From: Winogradskyella aurantia | GTDB lineage: Bacteria > Bacteroidota > Bacteroidia > Flavobacteriales > Flavobacteriaceae | Assembly (NCBI RefSeq): GCF_002266855.1 | Contig: NZ_NGJN01000005.1 | Coordinates: 62,001-126,000, forward strand | Direction: 5' to 3' | DNA: 64,000 nt | Part shown: positions 44,822 to 53,379 of the stretch, piece by piece | Layout of the letters: each line of letters starts with the position of its first letter | Position numbering within the stretch: the stretch's first letter is position 1 | The notes under the pieces: generated by a model | The model's database searches: none | What the model saw: the letters and a program-made list of their open reading frames with translations, nothing else | What the model was told of the DNA's origin: nothing | Position numbers and translations under genes: made by a program

Positions 44822-45441
44822 GTCAAATCCTTTTTAATTTTTCGTTCGTATGGTCTGCCAAATGCTTCTGTGATTAAAATCCACTGAATAATTGTTGATC
44901 CAACTGCAATTTTTACGAGCCAATTAAAACCTGTCCCAAATCTAAAGAAAAGAAAGGCTACAATGGATAGTGCTAATGCTATAATCAGTGGTTGTAGGTT
45001 AATTTTGGTCCAACTGAAAGTAGGAATTTCATTTTTAATTTTTCTTTCCTGGTAAATTAGTACAATGGTCGCACCAAAGAATAAAATAAAAGGAATAACC
45101 AACCATCTAAAACCTACCGATATTCCCCACGTCCCAAATGAGACTTCAGTATCAGATTGAGTACTGCCATAGATTATAGCACCCGTTAGAAGGGAATGCC
45201 AAATCAATAAAAAAACGTGATACACTTGGCGAATTCTTCCCCGACCTTCAAAGTAAAATATTGATATTGCAAAAATTACGAGTAAGGGAAGTAGCCAAAA
45301 CTCACCCTCAAAGCCTTTGCCACTTAAAGAAAAAATACTCCAACTCGAAATTTCTGGTTTATAGATAATGCGCATTGTTGATGTCCAAAAGAAAGTTGAG
45401 GTAAGGACTGTCCAAGTTAAAACTATTGCGCGAAGATTCAT
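44818..45441 (-). CDS. Six-helix membrane protein of unknown function
   Basis: The 207-residue integral membrane protein has about six helices (WLLPLLVIFAISIFYFEG; FRWLVIPFILFFGATIVLIY; PLIIALALSIVAFLFFRFG; VGSTIIQWILITEAFG). No family recognised with confidence. Its coupling by ATGA overlap to the SRPBCC gene suggests a joint function. Confidence 0.8.
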   Translation of the reverse strand: MNLRAIVLTWTVLTSTFFWTSTMRIIYKPEISSWSIFSLSGKGFEGEFWLLPLLVIFAISIFYFEGRGRIRQVYHVFLLIWHSLLTGAIIYGSTQSDTEVSFGTWGISVGFRWLVIPFILFFGATIVLIYQERKIKNEIPTFSWTKINLQPLIIALALSIVAFLFFRFGTGFNWLVKIAVGSTIIQWILITEAFGRPYERKIKKDLT

Positions 45442-45473
45442 TTTTATATTTTTTATTATGATTTCTCTTAAAT

Positions 45474-45692
45474 GACGGCCCGTGGTTTCGACTATGGCTT
45501 CGCTGCGGAATGTACGCGATTACCATAACGCCTACACAAGCCTGACGAAACTGCACGCACGGCAGGCGGGCTGGCGCCACCTAACCATAAATTTAATAAA
45601 ACGGCTTGAAATTCTTATTAGTATACGAGCACAAAGTGCGAACTGGTATAAGCAATTTCAGCCATAATGAACTATAGCCGCTGTTGTTTGTA
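45474..45692. repeat. Intergenic cassette-type repeat, copy 13
   Basis: It contains CGAGCACAAAGTGCGAACT and the GCTTGAAATTCTTATTAGTAT block shared with copies 17 and 18, GC-rich GCACGGCAGGCGGGCTGGCG, and the end CTATAGCCGCTGTTGTTTG. Confidence 0.7.
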
Positions 45693-45706
45693 GTTCTTTA
45701 TATATC

Positions 45707-47254
45707 CTACTTTGATAAATATTTTTCAATACTAATTTTTCTGCTTTCATTATTGGCGTTTTTAACCGACTCTAAAATTTCATCGAGTTGGCTCCTATCC
45801 AAATACTTTCCTCTGACCATTACTGCATGAATATCTCTAGTGTTTTCGATGTTTTCCAACGGATTACCATTTAATATTAAAAGGTCTGCTATCTTTCCTT
45901 CTTTAACAATCCCAGCATTGCTGCCAATCCATTCGGCAGCGTTTTTTGTTGCAGTATTTAGTACATATTTGTTATTAAGACCTATATCAGACAGGTGTTC
46001 TAATTCATCATGCAGCGAAAATCCAGGTACAATGCCAGGATTTCCTGCATCTGTCCCCGCGGTTAGGTTTACTCCATTTCGGGCAAATGCAAGGGTTATG
46101 ATATTTACGGCTTCGATATAGGTATTCCAATAAATCTCAGCATTTTTTATACCTTCAGGGCCCGTGTTCCCAGTATCTTCATACCTATTGCTTCCTGGAA
46201 ACCAACTTGGATTAAAAACAGAGCCTTCTAAAATACCAGGATTGACATATTCAAGCTCTATGGATTTCAGATATGCAGTTAAATCCAAATCCTGCTGTTT
46301 TGCTCTCGGGTATACATTTATAGTAGTGGAAATCGTAATGTTTTTATCTCTTATTCTTTGAGCTATACTGTCTGCATTTTCTCTAACAAAGGAGAGGTAG
46401 GCTTCCGTGTTGTCGTAATATATTTTAGAACGACCTCCAAACTCTCGTTCCATGGCCTTGGTAATTTCTTCCACATGTGCAACCTGCGATTGATTGGAAC
46501 GAAACAAGTCTTCAAGGCTAACTGCCGGTGTCAAATGACCAACCATAGGAATACCATATTGTTTAGAGGCTTCGGAAACTGCAAAGTAATTGTCTCTATC
46601 AAGACTGTAGGCCTTCAATCCGTCATACCCCGTCTCCTTGAATTCGGCAACGGCTTTCTTGGTTTGATCGGGGTCATTGAACAAGGGGATTGGACCTAGG
46701 TAACCGTATACTTTACTTCTAAAATCTTCTGCACTATTCATCGGTCCGGCGGCAACGTAGAGTTGGGGCATCAATGCTCCATTTTTTGCTTCTTTTCGCC
46801 ATTCAAGGAAGAGACCACGCCATGAACTCATAGTGGCTACATGGGTAACACCATTAGCTAAAAAAAGTAAGAGGTCGTTTTTGCTTCTGTAGGGATGTAT
46901 ATGAGTATCAATTAAACCTGGAATCAAATACTTTCCGTTACCATCAATAATGTGATAGTTATTCGGTATGTTTTTGTTCTCGCCGATGTATTCAATCTGT
47001 TCATTGTGTATTAGTACCGTGCGATTTGGAAGTATAGAATCCTGGTCAGCCGAAAGCACACCGATATTTTTTAGCGCTATCTTACCAAATTGAGTTTTAA
47101 ACTGGGAATTCTCAACAATGGTAGTATTCTCACCAGAAAGTTGTTTTTCTTCAGAACGGACAAACCACCAGGCGAACGCGGTTAAAAGTAGCATTAATAG
47201 GGCCGCCATTCCGACAAACCATTTTAAAAAGGTCAATACTTTTTTCACATTCAA
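45707..47254 (-). CDS. Membrane-anchored amidohydrolase
   Basis: The 515-residue protein has an N-terminal membrane helix (FLKWFVGMAALLMLLLTAFAWW). It is a metal-dependent amidohydrolase (TIM barrel): HxH motif in LIPGLIDTHIHPYR, metal-binding His in PMVGHLTPAVSLE and VAHVEEI, and Asp in NLTAGTDAGNPG. The C-terminal EWIGSNAGIVKEGKIADLLILNGNPL completes the composite beta domain. Close in layout to imidazolonepropionase-like/prolidase-like secreted amidohydrolases; substrate unknown. Confidence 0.92.
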   Translation of the reverse strand: MNVKKVLTFLKWFVGMAALLMLLLTAFAWWFVRSEEKQLSGENTTIVENSQFKTQFGKIALKNIGVLSADQDSILPNRTVLIHNEQIEYIGENKNIPNNYHIIDGNGKYLIPGLIDTHIHPYRSKNDLLLFLANGVTHVATMSSWRGLFLEWRKEAKNGALMPQLYVAAGPMNSAEDFRSKVYGYLGPIPLFNDPDQTKKAVAEFKETGYDGLKAYSLDRDNYFAVSEASKQYGIPMVGHLTPAVSLEDLFRSNQSQVAHVEEITKAMEREFGGRSKIYYDNTEAYLSFVRENADSIAQRIRDKNITISTTINVYPRAKQQDLDLTAYLKSIELEYVNPGILEGSVFNPSWFPGSNRYEDTGNTGPEGIKNAEIYWNTYIEAVNIITLAFARNGVNLTAGTDAGNPGIVPGFSLHDELEHLSDIGLNNKYVLNTATKNAAEWIGSNAGIVKEGKIADLLILNGNPLENIENTRDIHAVMVRGKYLDRSQLDEILESVKNANNESRKISIEKYLSK

Positions 47255-47277
47255 AATCTTTTAATGTATTCTTTAAT

Positions 47278-47340
47278 AACGCACAATGGTCTGGCCGCAC
47301 GCAGTGCAGTATAGTATTGTCGGCTAGCCGTTGTTCTGTG
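47278..47340. repeat. Intergenic cassette-type repeat, copy 14 (short)
   Basis: A 63-bp unit with GCACAATGGTCTGGCCGCAC, GCAGTGCAGTATAGTATTGT and the end CGGCTAGCCGTTGTTC (minus strand GAACAACGGCTAGCCG). It is short enough to be a minimal form. Confidence 0.5.
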
Positions 47341-47381
47341 CTGTTTGTTTTTAGCCATTGTTAATTCCGGACTTTTTTACT

Positions 47382-48152
47382 TCAAATGGCATTTTCGTTA
47401 GTGAAAAATCGTATTATTTCTTCCTTTTTTAACAGCTCCTGAGTATAATTCACGACCTCATCTTTTGATATTTTGGTAGATTTTATTTGTAATGATCTTA
47501 AGGATTTATCTTTTTGCGGAGCGATCAAAATAGTTTTGCCGTATTTCAAATTAAATAACCGAGTGTTCACGATAGCATAACTCTCTCTTTCTGCAGTTAT
47601 AAATGCCGAATAGTCTATTAAATTATTTTTTGTTTTGTAAAAACCTTGCCCTAAATAATCTGGGTGATTTCGTGAAATGATTATAGAAGATAAGTGATTG
47701 TAATTAACGATATCTAAAGTGTCGGTCAAAACTACGATATGAAAGAAAACGTCATTTTTTAGGGTATCTAAATAGTGTTCATTGATAGTACTCGCATTTT
47801 GAAAAAAGCTATTCATCAGTATTGTTTTTCCATTAACTTTATACTGACCTGACATGTTTCCAACGCCTTTAAATTTTCCATGCAAGTCGTATTTTGGTTC
47901 GGGAAAAACGCCTTCTTGAAACGGTCCAGAGGGTAAATCATCAATCCATTTCATATCATCATCAAACATCTGTTTATCCCAGGTAATTGAATCTTCTCTG
48001 TTTTTTAAGTATTTCTCCCGCTTGTCGTTTGTCCAATAATTTGCCTCGCTTATGGGATAGTTCTGGTTTTTTGTTGGAGAACAGCTTACCGATGCAATGA
48101 ATATCAAGTAAACTGACAACTGAAAGCTAGTGTAGCAGAAATTTTTGTTCAT
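47382..48152 (-). CDS. Lipoprotein of unknown function
   Basis: The 256-residue protein has a lipoprotein signal (LSVYLIFIASVSCSPT). The mature part begins with a charged helical stretch (YWTNDKREKYLKNREDSITW) and continues with alternating strands (VNGKTILMNSFFQNAST; IISRNHPDYLGQGFY; LKYGKTILIAPQKDKS). No family recognised. Single-gene unit between cassette-type repeats. Confidence 0.75.
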   Translation of the reverse strand: MNKNFCYTSFQLSVYLIFIASVSCSPTKNQNYPISEANYWTNDKREKYLKNREDSITWDKQMFDDDMKWIDDLPSGPFQEGVFPEPKYDLHGKFKGVGNMSGQYKVNGKTILMNSFFQNASTINEHYLDTLKNDVFFHIVVLTDTLDIVNYNHLSSIIISRNHPDYLGQGFYKTKNNLIDYSAFITAERESYAIVNTRLFNLKYGKTILIAPQKDKSLRSLQIKSTKISKDEVVNYTQELLKKEEIIRFFTNENAI

Positions 48153-48216
48153 CGTAATTAAATTAGTTTTGAGCTCAGGGTAATTGTTACTTTTTACTCA
48201 GTTTATAATAGTAAGA

Positions 48217-48456
48217 CGATTTTGGCTATAATTTACTTCGTAAGTTCGCCTCTTATCGCCTCTGTTGTCATTGTGCGATCAAACACTAATTTAGTAAATA
48301 AATCAAAAATAAACACGATTACAGCAAATTGTGATGAGCAAATAATTCTAAGGGTACGAGCGCATCGAACCTGTTCGTCCGATAGGCGGGCTGGCATCAA
48401 AAAATTTTGTAACTAACCTTGCACTAGCAATTAATTTTATACGGTGTTGGTTATAG
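48217..48456. repeat. Intergenic cassette-type repeat, copy 15
   Basis: CGATTTTGGCTATAATTTAC at one end, internal ACACTAATTTAGTAAATAAA, ATCGAACCTGTTCGTCCGAT, AGGCGGGCTGGCATC, and the far end TTTTATACGGTGTTGGTTAT (minus strand CCAACACCGTATAAA), one of the best-formed end boxes. Confidence 0.72.
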
Positions 48457-48459
48457 ATA

Positions 48460-49635
48460 TTAATTCATATCTGAAAAATTAAATCTTAGAAATTCCGATT
48501 CATCAGGTGGACCAACAGTTAATTTCATATAAGGGTTATCGGACATTTCCATTACAACCGAAGCAAAGGTAAAGCCATAGCCATTTTTATTATTTGCTCT
48601 ACAGACGGGATTATTTTTATTGTCTTTGGACTTCAAAGTCTCAATGAGAGCTGATTCAGTTAATTCGCCCCTATTTGCTATTCTTTTTTCTACAGCTTTA
48701 AATCTGTATAAACTATTAAATGTTGATGGTTTTGAGTCTTCTGGTAAGCTAGGATTATACATGTCATACCAAGGCTTTACATCATCATTTACTAAAGGAT
48801 GATTTGTATGGTAGACCGTTCCGTTTTTATTGGAAGGATTGTATTGGACTACCTTATTGGAAGAAGCTTCAAAATCAAAAACCTCTCCTTTAATACCTAA
48901 AATATAATTCTGACCAGACGCATGATTGACATCTTGAATAAATTTCAGGACTTCTTCTTTATTATTAGAATTGATAATTTTTCTGACCACAAAGGCAACT
49001 GGTAAACCCGAGGGTGATGCATTTAATTGCATTATGGTATTAACACAAACGCCGATACCTTCTTCATTAAGTCCATTTAAAGCAATTAGTCCAGGGTGAG
49101 TTAAGATTAATTGTTCTGGGCTATCATCAGCTCTACTTAAACGCATAAGTACCTGAAAACCGTCTATGTAATTCTCCAAATCCATGTTTTGGGATAAGTA
49201 TCCTGGGTTTCCATTTCTTGATGGCACACCAATGCCACTGCAGTGATGATTATTTTGGTTATCGATATATACCCAAAACTCGTCAAGTAGATTCAGCACA
49301 AAAATATCATTTAAGTTTTGTCCAGATCCCTCAGCTATTCCTCTAATCTCTTCGTACAACTCAGGAGTCCATTGCTTTATAGATTGATCAAAATTCGCAT
49401 AGTCAAAAAACTCCTTTAAAACAATATCAGCATTCTTATCTAATTGATTTTCTACATTCTTTTTCCATGCTTGAACTACTTGCCCTATTTCCTGTTTTAA
49501 CGCTGTGCCATGTTTAAACCCAAGTTCATAACCTGAGCCATCAAAATGAACTACCTTAAGTTCTCTTATTATTGGTTCTTGCGAGCAACTCGTCAAGACC
49601 AATAATGCCATGAATAATTTTATTAATAATTTCAT
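48460..49635 (-). CDS. C45-type autoproteolytic acyltransferase/hydrolase lipoprotein
   Basis: The 391-residue protein has a lipoprotein signal (KLFMALLVLTSCSQE). It belongs to the Ntn-hydrolase C45 group (acyl-CoA:6-aminopenicillanic acid acyltransferase-like): FDGSGYELGFKHGTALKQEI, GSGQNLNDIFVLNLLDEFWV, and the likely autoprocessing Cys in NHHCSGIGVPSRNG, followed by YLSQNMDLE and VVQYNPSNKNGTVYHTNHPL. The enzyme would cleave itself before that Cys and hydrolyse amides. Substrate unknown. Confidence 0.88.
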   Translation of the reverse strand: MKLLIKLFMALLVLTSCSQEPIIRELKVVHFDGSGYELGFKHGTALKQEIGQVVQAWKKNVENQLDKNADIVLKEFFDYANFDQSIKQWTPELYEEIRGIAEGSGQNLNDIFVLNLLDEFWVYIDNQNNHHCSGIGVPSRNGNPGYLSQNMDLENYIDGFQVLMRLSRADDSPEQLILTHPGLIALNGLNEEGIGVCVNTIMQLNASPSGLPVAFVVRKIINSNNKEEVLKFIQDVNHASGQNYILGIKGEVFDFEASSNKVVQYNPSNKNGTVYHTNHPLVNDDVKPWYDMYNPSLPEDSKPSTFNSLYRFKAVEKRIANRGELTESALIETLKSKDNKNNPVCRANNKNGYGFTFASVVMEMSDNPYMKLTVGPPDESEFLRFNFSDMN

Positions 49636-49723
49636 AAGTGATATTTAATTTGTACCAACGATTTGGTGTATGGTTTAGCGTCGCTAATTATTTTCCCCAG
49701 TTCGTTTTGGTTAGTATCATTTT

Positions 49724-50233
49724 TTAGCGTTCCCTTTCGTCCATTGTTACCTTGTCCCGAATTTGCCAATTACCGTTTTCTTTAGACATAATATAAGTGG
49801 TATTTATTCTTCTCGTTGGTGTAACAACGTTATTAATAATTTGCCCTTCCCTTTCATGGTACTCATGCAAGATGGCAACATCTGGTCGAATAAAAATAAC
49901 TTCAGGCTCGTCTTGCCTTCCAACTTTTGATATCGAGTAACCCGGAGCATTGTGGAGATATTTTGTGAAATTAATAATAGTGTCTCTTCCATGAAAAACT
50001 CTTCCAAATGCCTGTAGCCATCGAGCGTCTTCGGCCCAAACAATTAAATTCAGACTGTCGTTGTCAACTCTCAGACTGTTTTTATAAGTGGTAATTACAG
50101 AAAGCGTGTCTTGTATAGTTGGAATTTTATTGTCTATTGTTTGCTCGGCACTTTTATGTTGATTGCAACTAATAAAAGTAAGTAAACAGGTAACGACAAA
50201 ACCTGCCATAAAGAAATTCAATATATTTTTCAT
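49724..50233 (-). CDS. NTF2-like (SnoaL/DUF4440) lipoprotein
   Basis: The 169-residue protein has a lipoprotein signal (MAGFVVTCLLTFISCNQ). The rest is an NTF2-like fold of the DUF4440 type: DSLNLIVWAEDARWLQAFGR, FHGRDTIINFTKYLH, VAILHEYHEREGQII, RINTTYIMSKENGNWQIRDK. Such proteins bind small ligands or have weak isomerase activity; no role is known here. Confidence 0.85.
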   Translation of the reverse strand: MKNILNFFMAGFVVTCLLTFISCNQHKSAEQTIDNKIPTIQDTLSVITTYKNSLRVDNDSLNLIVWAEDARWLQAFGRVFHGRDTIINFTKYLHNAPGYSISKVGRQDEPEVIFIRPDVAILHEYHEREGQIINNVVTPTRRINTTYIMSKENGNWQIRDKVTMDERER

Positions 50234-50310
50234 ACACTTTTGATAAATGGTAACAGCTTTGGCTTTGTTTTAGCGAGCTGATTATTTTCCTTGGTTCGTT
50301 TTTGTAAACG

Positions 50311-50384
50311 TCATTTTTTTAAAGTGCCGTACAAAAATCTTCTATTTTCAATGAATGGCTTTGCCAGTTAGACACATTTAGCGC
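50311..50384. repeat. Type-B intergenic repeat, copy 4
   Basis: AAAGTGCCGTACAAAAATCT, then TCTATTTTCAATGAATGGCT and TTGCCAGTTAGACAC. More diverged than the other three copies. Confidence 0.5.
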
Positions 50385-50395
50385 CTAGTTCTTCC

Positions 50396-50947
50396 TTAAT
50401 TTATCAGTTTATCTAAAAGACCACTAACTTGAATTTTTTCATTCAGGTTTAGTGTCTTTGTTAATTTAATAAAAATAGAATCAATTCTTGGTTTAATTGA
50501 TTCCAATTCCGCAATACCTTTTTTTGTTATTTTTATTCTCTTTGCCCTTTTGTCTTCCTTATCTGGAAATTCGTCTACCAGTTTATTTTTTAGAAGTCTC
50601 TTTATAATTTCTATTCCTGTTGGTGCTTCAAGATTGTGCAATTCCACTAGCTCCATTTTTCTAAAACTTTCTTGGTAATCTAAGTGTAATAAAAAGCTGT
50701 ATTCATCAATAGAAGAGACATTGGATTTAGATAAAACATTTTTTGTCTGCTTTTTCAGTTCTTTATTTAGCAACATAATTTTAAAAGCAATCAATAATTC
50801 GTCGTGAGCTGAATGCTCTTTACTATGATTTAACGAGAACAATTTGTTGTTGAGCCAGATAGTGAAATCCTCTATTTTTTCAGAGTCGTTTGTAGTTTGA
50901 AATTCCTCGATTAGTTCGATTATTTCTTTAAGTAATGTAAGTTTCAT
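50396..50947 (-). CDS. MarR-type winged-helix regulator
   Basis: The 183-residue protein has a central winged helix (LEAPTGIEIIKRLLKNKLVDEF, KEDKRAKRIKITKKGIAEL) inside long helical flanks, the MarR layout. It is divergent from the monooxygenase gene with a 105-bp shared region containing an AT-rich inverted repeat, and probably represses that gene and itself. Confidence 0.82.
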   Translation of the reverse strand: MKLTLLKEIIELIEEFQTTNDSEKIEDFTIWLNNKLFSLNHSKEHSAHDELLIAFKIMLLNKELKKQTKNVLSKSNVSSIDEYSFLLHLDYQESFRKMELVELHNLEAPTGIEIIKRLLKNKLVDEFPDKEDKRAKRIKITKKGIAELESIKPRIDSIFIKLTKTLNLNEKIQVSGLLDKLIN

Positions 50948-50983
50948 TGAGGCAATATAGTATTATAATGAACAAAATTACAA

Positions 50984-51012
50984 AATATTATTATGTATTT
51001 GAAATAATATAT
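50984..51012. promoter_or_regulatory. Candidate MarR operator
   Basis: Inverted pair AATATTATT (50984-50992) and AATAATAT (51003-51010) with a 10-bp spacer, overlapping the promoter of the divergent monooxygenase gene. MarR proteins typically bind AT-rich inverted repeats of this kind. Confidence 0.45.
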
Positions 51013-51020
51013 TATATTTG
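51013..51020 (+). promoter_or_regulatory. -7 element for the monooxygenase gene
   Basis: TATATTTG followed by C, 32 bp upstream of the ATG at 51053. Confidence 0.55.
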
Positions 51021-51052
51021 CATCAAAAACATAATAAAATATATAATTAACA

Positions 51053-51466
51053 ATGAAATTGAATAAAGTAGTTTTAGTAACAATGCTAGCATTGTCATTC
51101 TCTTGTAATCAAAAGAATAATCAAATAATGGAAAAAACGATGAAAAACCCAACGTACACCTTTATGTCAGTATCAACTGCAAAGCCAGGTAAACTTGACG
51201 ATTTAGTTAGGATTGCAAAAGCTCCTACATTAAAAATGGACAAAAAATCTGATGGTCTTATAGCTTATCAGGTTAGTGTTGATGAGGGAAGAAATTCAGT
51301 TGTTGTATGGGCAACTTATGATAAAAAAGAAACCCTTTATAATTTCCTTGAAACAAAAGAAGGGAAGGAAGACCACGGCGAAAACGAGGATATGGAAAGT
51401 ATTATAGAAACTTTCGTAATGTATGACCTTGAACCTGTCAGTGGAAGACTTCTCTCTAAGGAATAA
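51053..51466 (+). CDS. Antibiotic-biosynthesis-monooxygenase-like (ABM) lipoprotein
   Basis: The 137-residue protein has a lipoprotein-type start (MKLNKVVLVTMLALSFSCNQ). An internal ATG 25 codons in (MEKTMKNPTYTF) would give a soluble form. The rest is an ABM-type ferredoxin-like domain (TFMSVSTAKPGKLDDLVRIA, GLIAYQVSVDEGRNSVVVWA, YDKKETLYNFLETKEG). Small ABM proteins act in quinone or polyketide oxygenation or heme handling. Control by the divergent MarR protein is likely. Confidence 0.85.
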   Translation: MKLNKVVLVTMLALSFSCNQKNNQIMEKTMKNPTYTFMSVSTAKPGKLDDLVRIAKAPTLKMDKKSDGLIAYQVSVDEGRNSVVVWATYDKKETLYNFLETKEGKEDHGENEDMESIIETFVMYDLEPVSGRLLSKE

Positions 51467-51483
51467 TTTTTTTCAGGACGTAT

Positions 51484-51625
51484 CAATATACAACACAATA
51501 GTAAAGTATAAGTCCAGTGCAGGATTACCGATAGATGCACTATCGGCCACCTCAAAGATTTTTAGGAACCAAAACGGTTAATTTTAGTCGTTCAGCCTGC
51601 ATTGTGCTATATAAAGTTGGCAATC
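51484..51625. repeat. Long imperfect hairpin between convergent genes
   Basis: Outer arms TACAACACAATAGTAAAGTA...CCAGTGCAGG and CCTGCATTGTGC-TATATAAAGTTG pair imperfectly over about 30 bp. Inside is a perfect CCGATAG / CTATCGG stem (51538-51556). It has the end-box structure of the cassette-type repeats, here facing a gene on each strand. Confidence 0.6.
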
Positions 51626-51626
51626 T

Positions 51627-53141
51627 TTATTTTTCATTCGTTTCAATCAATTGCAATGTGAATGCCATTTGAGTATCTCTATGAGCTAAAAAATCCTGAT
51701 ACGTTTGAGAAACTTCCAGATCGGGAATAATTCCCCTGTCGTAAGATTGATTGTCTTTTTCGGGAACATCTTGTTCTATATTGTCAATGGAAAAGTCCGT
51801 GATGATTTTTGATTTAGGTAAAACGTAACCAAACGAAATATGTCCATTATGTCCATAGTAACCACCCATGGTTTCTTCTCCAATTACCGTTGTGTTTTTA
51901 TTTCCGGCAACCATGGCTGCAAATAAACTTCCTGCTGAGGCTACTGCAGGGCTTATCAGAAGATAAATGTTTCCTGTAAAGGCATTTTCATTGGGTTCTC
52001 TTATTTTCATTTCGTTCTCTTCATCACTGATATAGTATTTGCCGTCTTTTTCTTTGGGAAATCTATTTTGAAAATCTCGATTGAATTTACCAACGCCCAA
52101 AGGCCTAAGGAATTTAGGCACTGAACTATCAAAGTGTTTTAAAAGAGGAATTTTATTGAAACTGATCCACACTTGTTTACTTTCTTGAAATTTCCTTTGG
52201 GTGAGATACGAATAAGTAACCACATCATTAGGGTCGGTTCCACCGCCACATTGGCGAACATCCACGACTAGATTTTTTAACTTTTGAGCTTTTATATCTG
52301 CAAAAGTACTGTCAAGGAAAGCAAGATAGTTTTTGTGTTCTTGAGTGGTTTCACTTCCCATAGCAAAAGTGTTAATGGTTAAAACACCCGTTGAAGCATC
52401 TATTTGCTTGTATCTATATTTTTGATTTTCATTTAAGTCCTTATAATAATCGTGGTCGTAGGGTTTTGAATACCTGCTGTGGAAATGTTGGTAGTACGCT
52501 TTATAACTCACGCTTTGCAATGACTTAGTTTCAGTTTCGTTAGAACTCGCTCTTTTAAATACCACATTAAAATTCTGTTGCTGTCCGTAATGAAACCTGA
52601 AATACTTAGCGAAATGGGTTCTTATGCCTATTCTTTTTCCCGTGATATTTCGTCCGTCGGTGGTGTAGTATTTATACAGATTTTCAATGACTTCTGAGAT
52701 TGGAATACCGTTTATCGAGATGATTTCGGTACCAAGCGGAACTTCACCATTTTCATAATTGATTAGCCATTTTCCATCTATCCATTTGATAGGATAGGGG
52801 AAATAGCCTTCATTTTCTTCTCGTAATCGCTTCGCATATTTTTTAGGTAAACTGGTGTTATTATGAAGGCTTCCTTCATAGTCCGTTAGTTGGCAAATGA
52901 TGTTGTAAAAGTCTAGATAAGTGGATGATTTTTCAATTTGTTGGTCAGCCCAATGGTAAGTACTGTCTATTTGTTCTTTTGTGCGGTATTTATAAAGGCC
53001 TGAGTTCGCCTGAATTCTTATTTCCTTAAAAATTTTAAAGTCCTTCTTCATTTTCTTTTGAGAAAATGGGTCATCAATGGATTGTGCGAAACCCCCAATT
53101 GTTAAGATTGAAAAAAGAAAAGTAAATATTGTTTTTATCAT
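51627..53141 (-). CDS. S41-family peptidase (C-terminal-processing type)
   Basis: The protein has about 504 residues with a signal peptide from ATG 53141 (MIKTIFTFLFSILTIGGFAQ); the longer frame from 53282 only reads through the repeat. A PDZ-like part (YENGEVPLGTEIISINGIPI) precedes the S41 core: MGSETTQEHKNYLAFLDST, VVDVRQCGGGTDP, and the nucleophile region LLISPAVASAGSLFAAMVAG (Ser in SAGS), then TTVIGEETMGGYYGHNG. It is a periplasmic or secreted protease; substrate unknown. Confidence 0.92.
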   Translation of the reverse strand: MIKTIFTFLFSILTIGGFAQSIDDPFSQKKMKKDFKIFKEIRIQANSGLYKYRTKEQIDSTYHWADQQIEKSSTYLDFYNIICQLTDYEGSLHNNTSLPKKYAKRLREENEGYFPYPIKWIDGKWLINYENGEVPLGTEIISINGIPISEVIENLYKYYTTDGRNITGKRIGIRTHFAKYFRFHYGQQQNFNVVFKRASSNETETKSLQSVSYKAYYQHFHSRYSKPYDHDYYKDLNENQKYRYKQIDASTGVLTINTFAMGSETTQEHKNYLAFLDSTFADIKAQKLKNLVVDVRQCGGGTDPNDVVTYSYLTQRKFQESKQVWISFNKIPLLKHFDSSVPKFLRPLGVGKFNRDFQNRFPKEKDGKYYISDEENEMKIREPNENAFTGNIYLLISPAVASAGSLFAAMVAGNKNTTVIGEETMGGYYGHNGHISFGYVLPKSKIITDFSIDNIEQDVPEKDNQSYDRGIIPDLEVSQTYQDFLAHRDTQMAFTLQLIETNEK

Positions 53142-53165
53142 TCTATTGGATTCGTTCTCATGGTT

Positions 53166-53369
53166 ACCAACGTATATGTATACGGTTTGCTCCGCCAGTT
53201 TGTCGCTTTGAGCATTCCTCATATTCCGTGGTTTAGCATCTAAATTAGCAAATAATTCAAAAAACAGAAATGAGTGTAGCAAATTGGCGTGGTATTATTC
53301 GTAAGCCTATCCTGTGTTTGTCGAAGAGTCGGCAATAATCGTCGCCATCAGTTATATACGGTGTGGAGT
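53166..53369. repeat. Intergenic cassette-type repeat, copy 16
   Basis: One end ACCAACGTATATGTATACGG contains a 6-2-6 palindrome CGTATA-tg-TATACG; the other end is TTATATACGGTGTGG. Inside are CTAAATTAGCAAATAATTC and CCTGTGTTTGTCGAAGAG. Confidence 0.68.
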
Positions 53370-53379
53370 CTCTTTTATT

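Noticed and set aside
45482..45667. Plus-strand 61-codon frame
   Set aside because: It is translated repeat sequence (copy 13), with no coding character.
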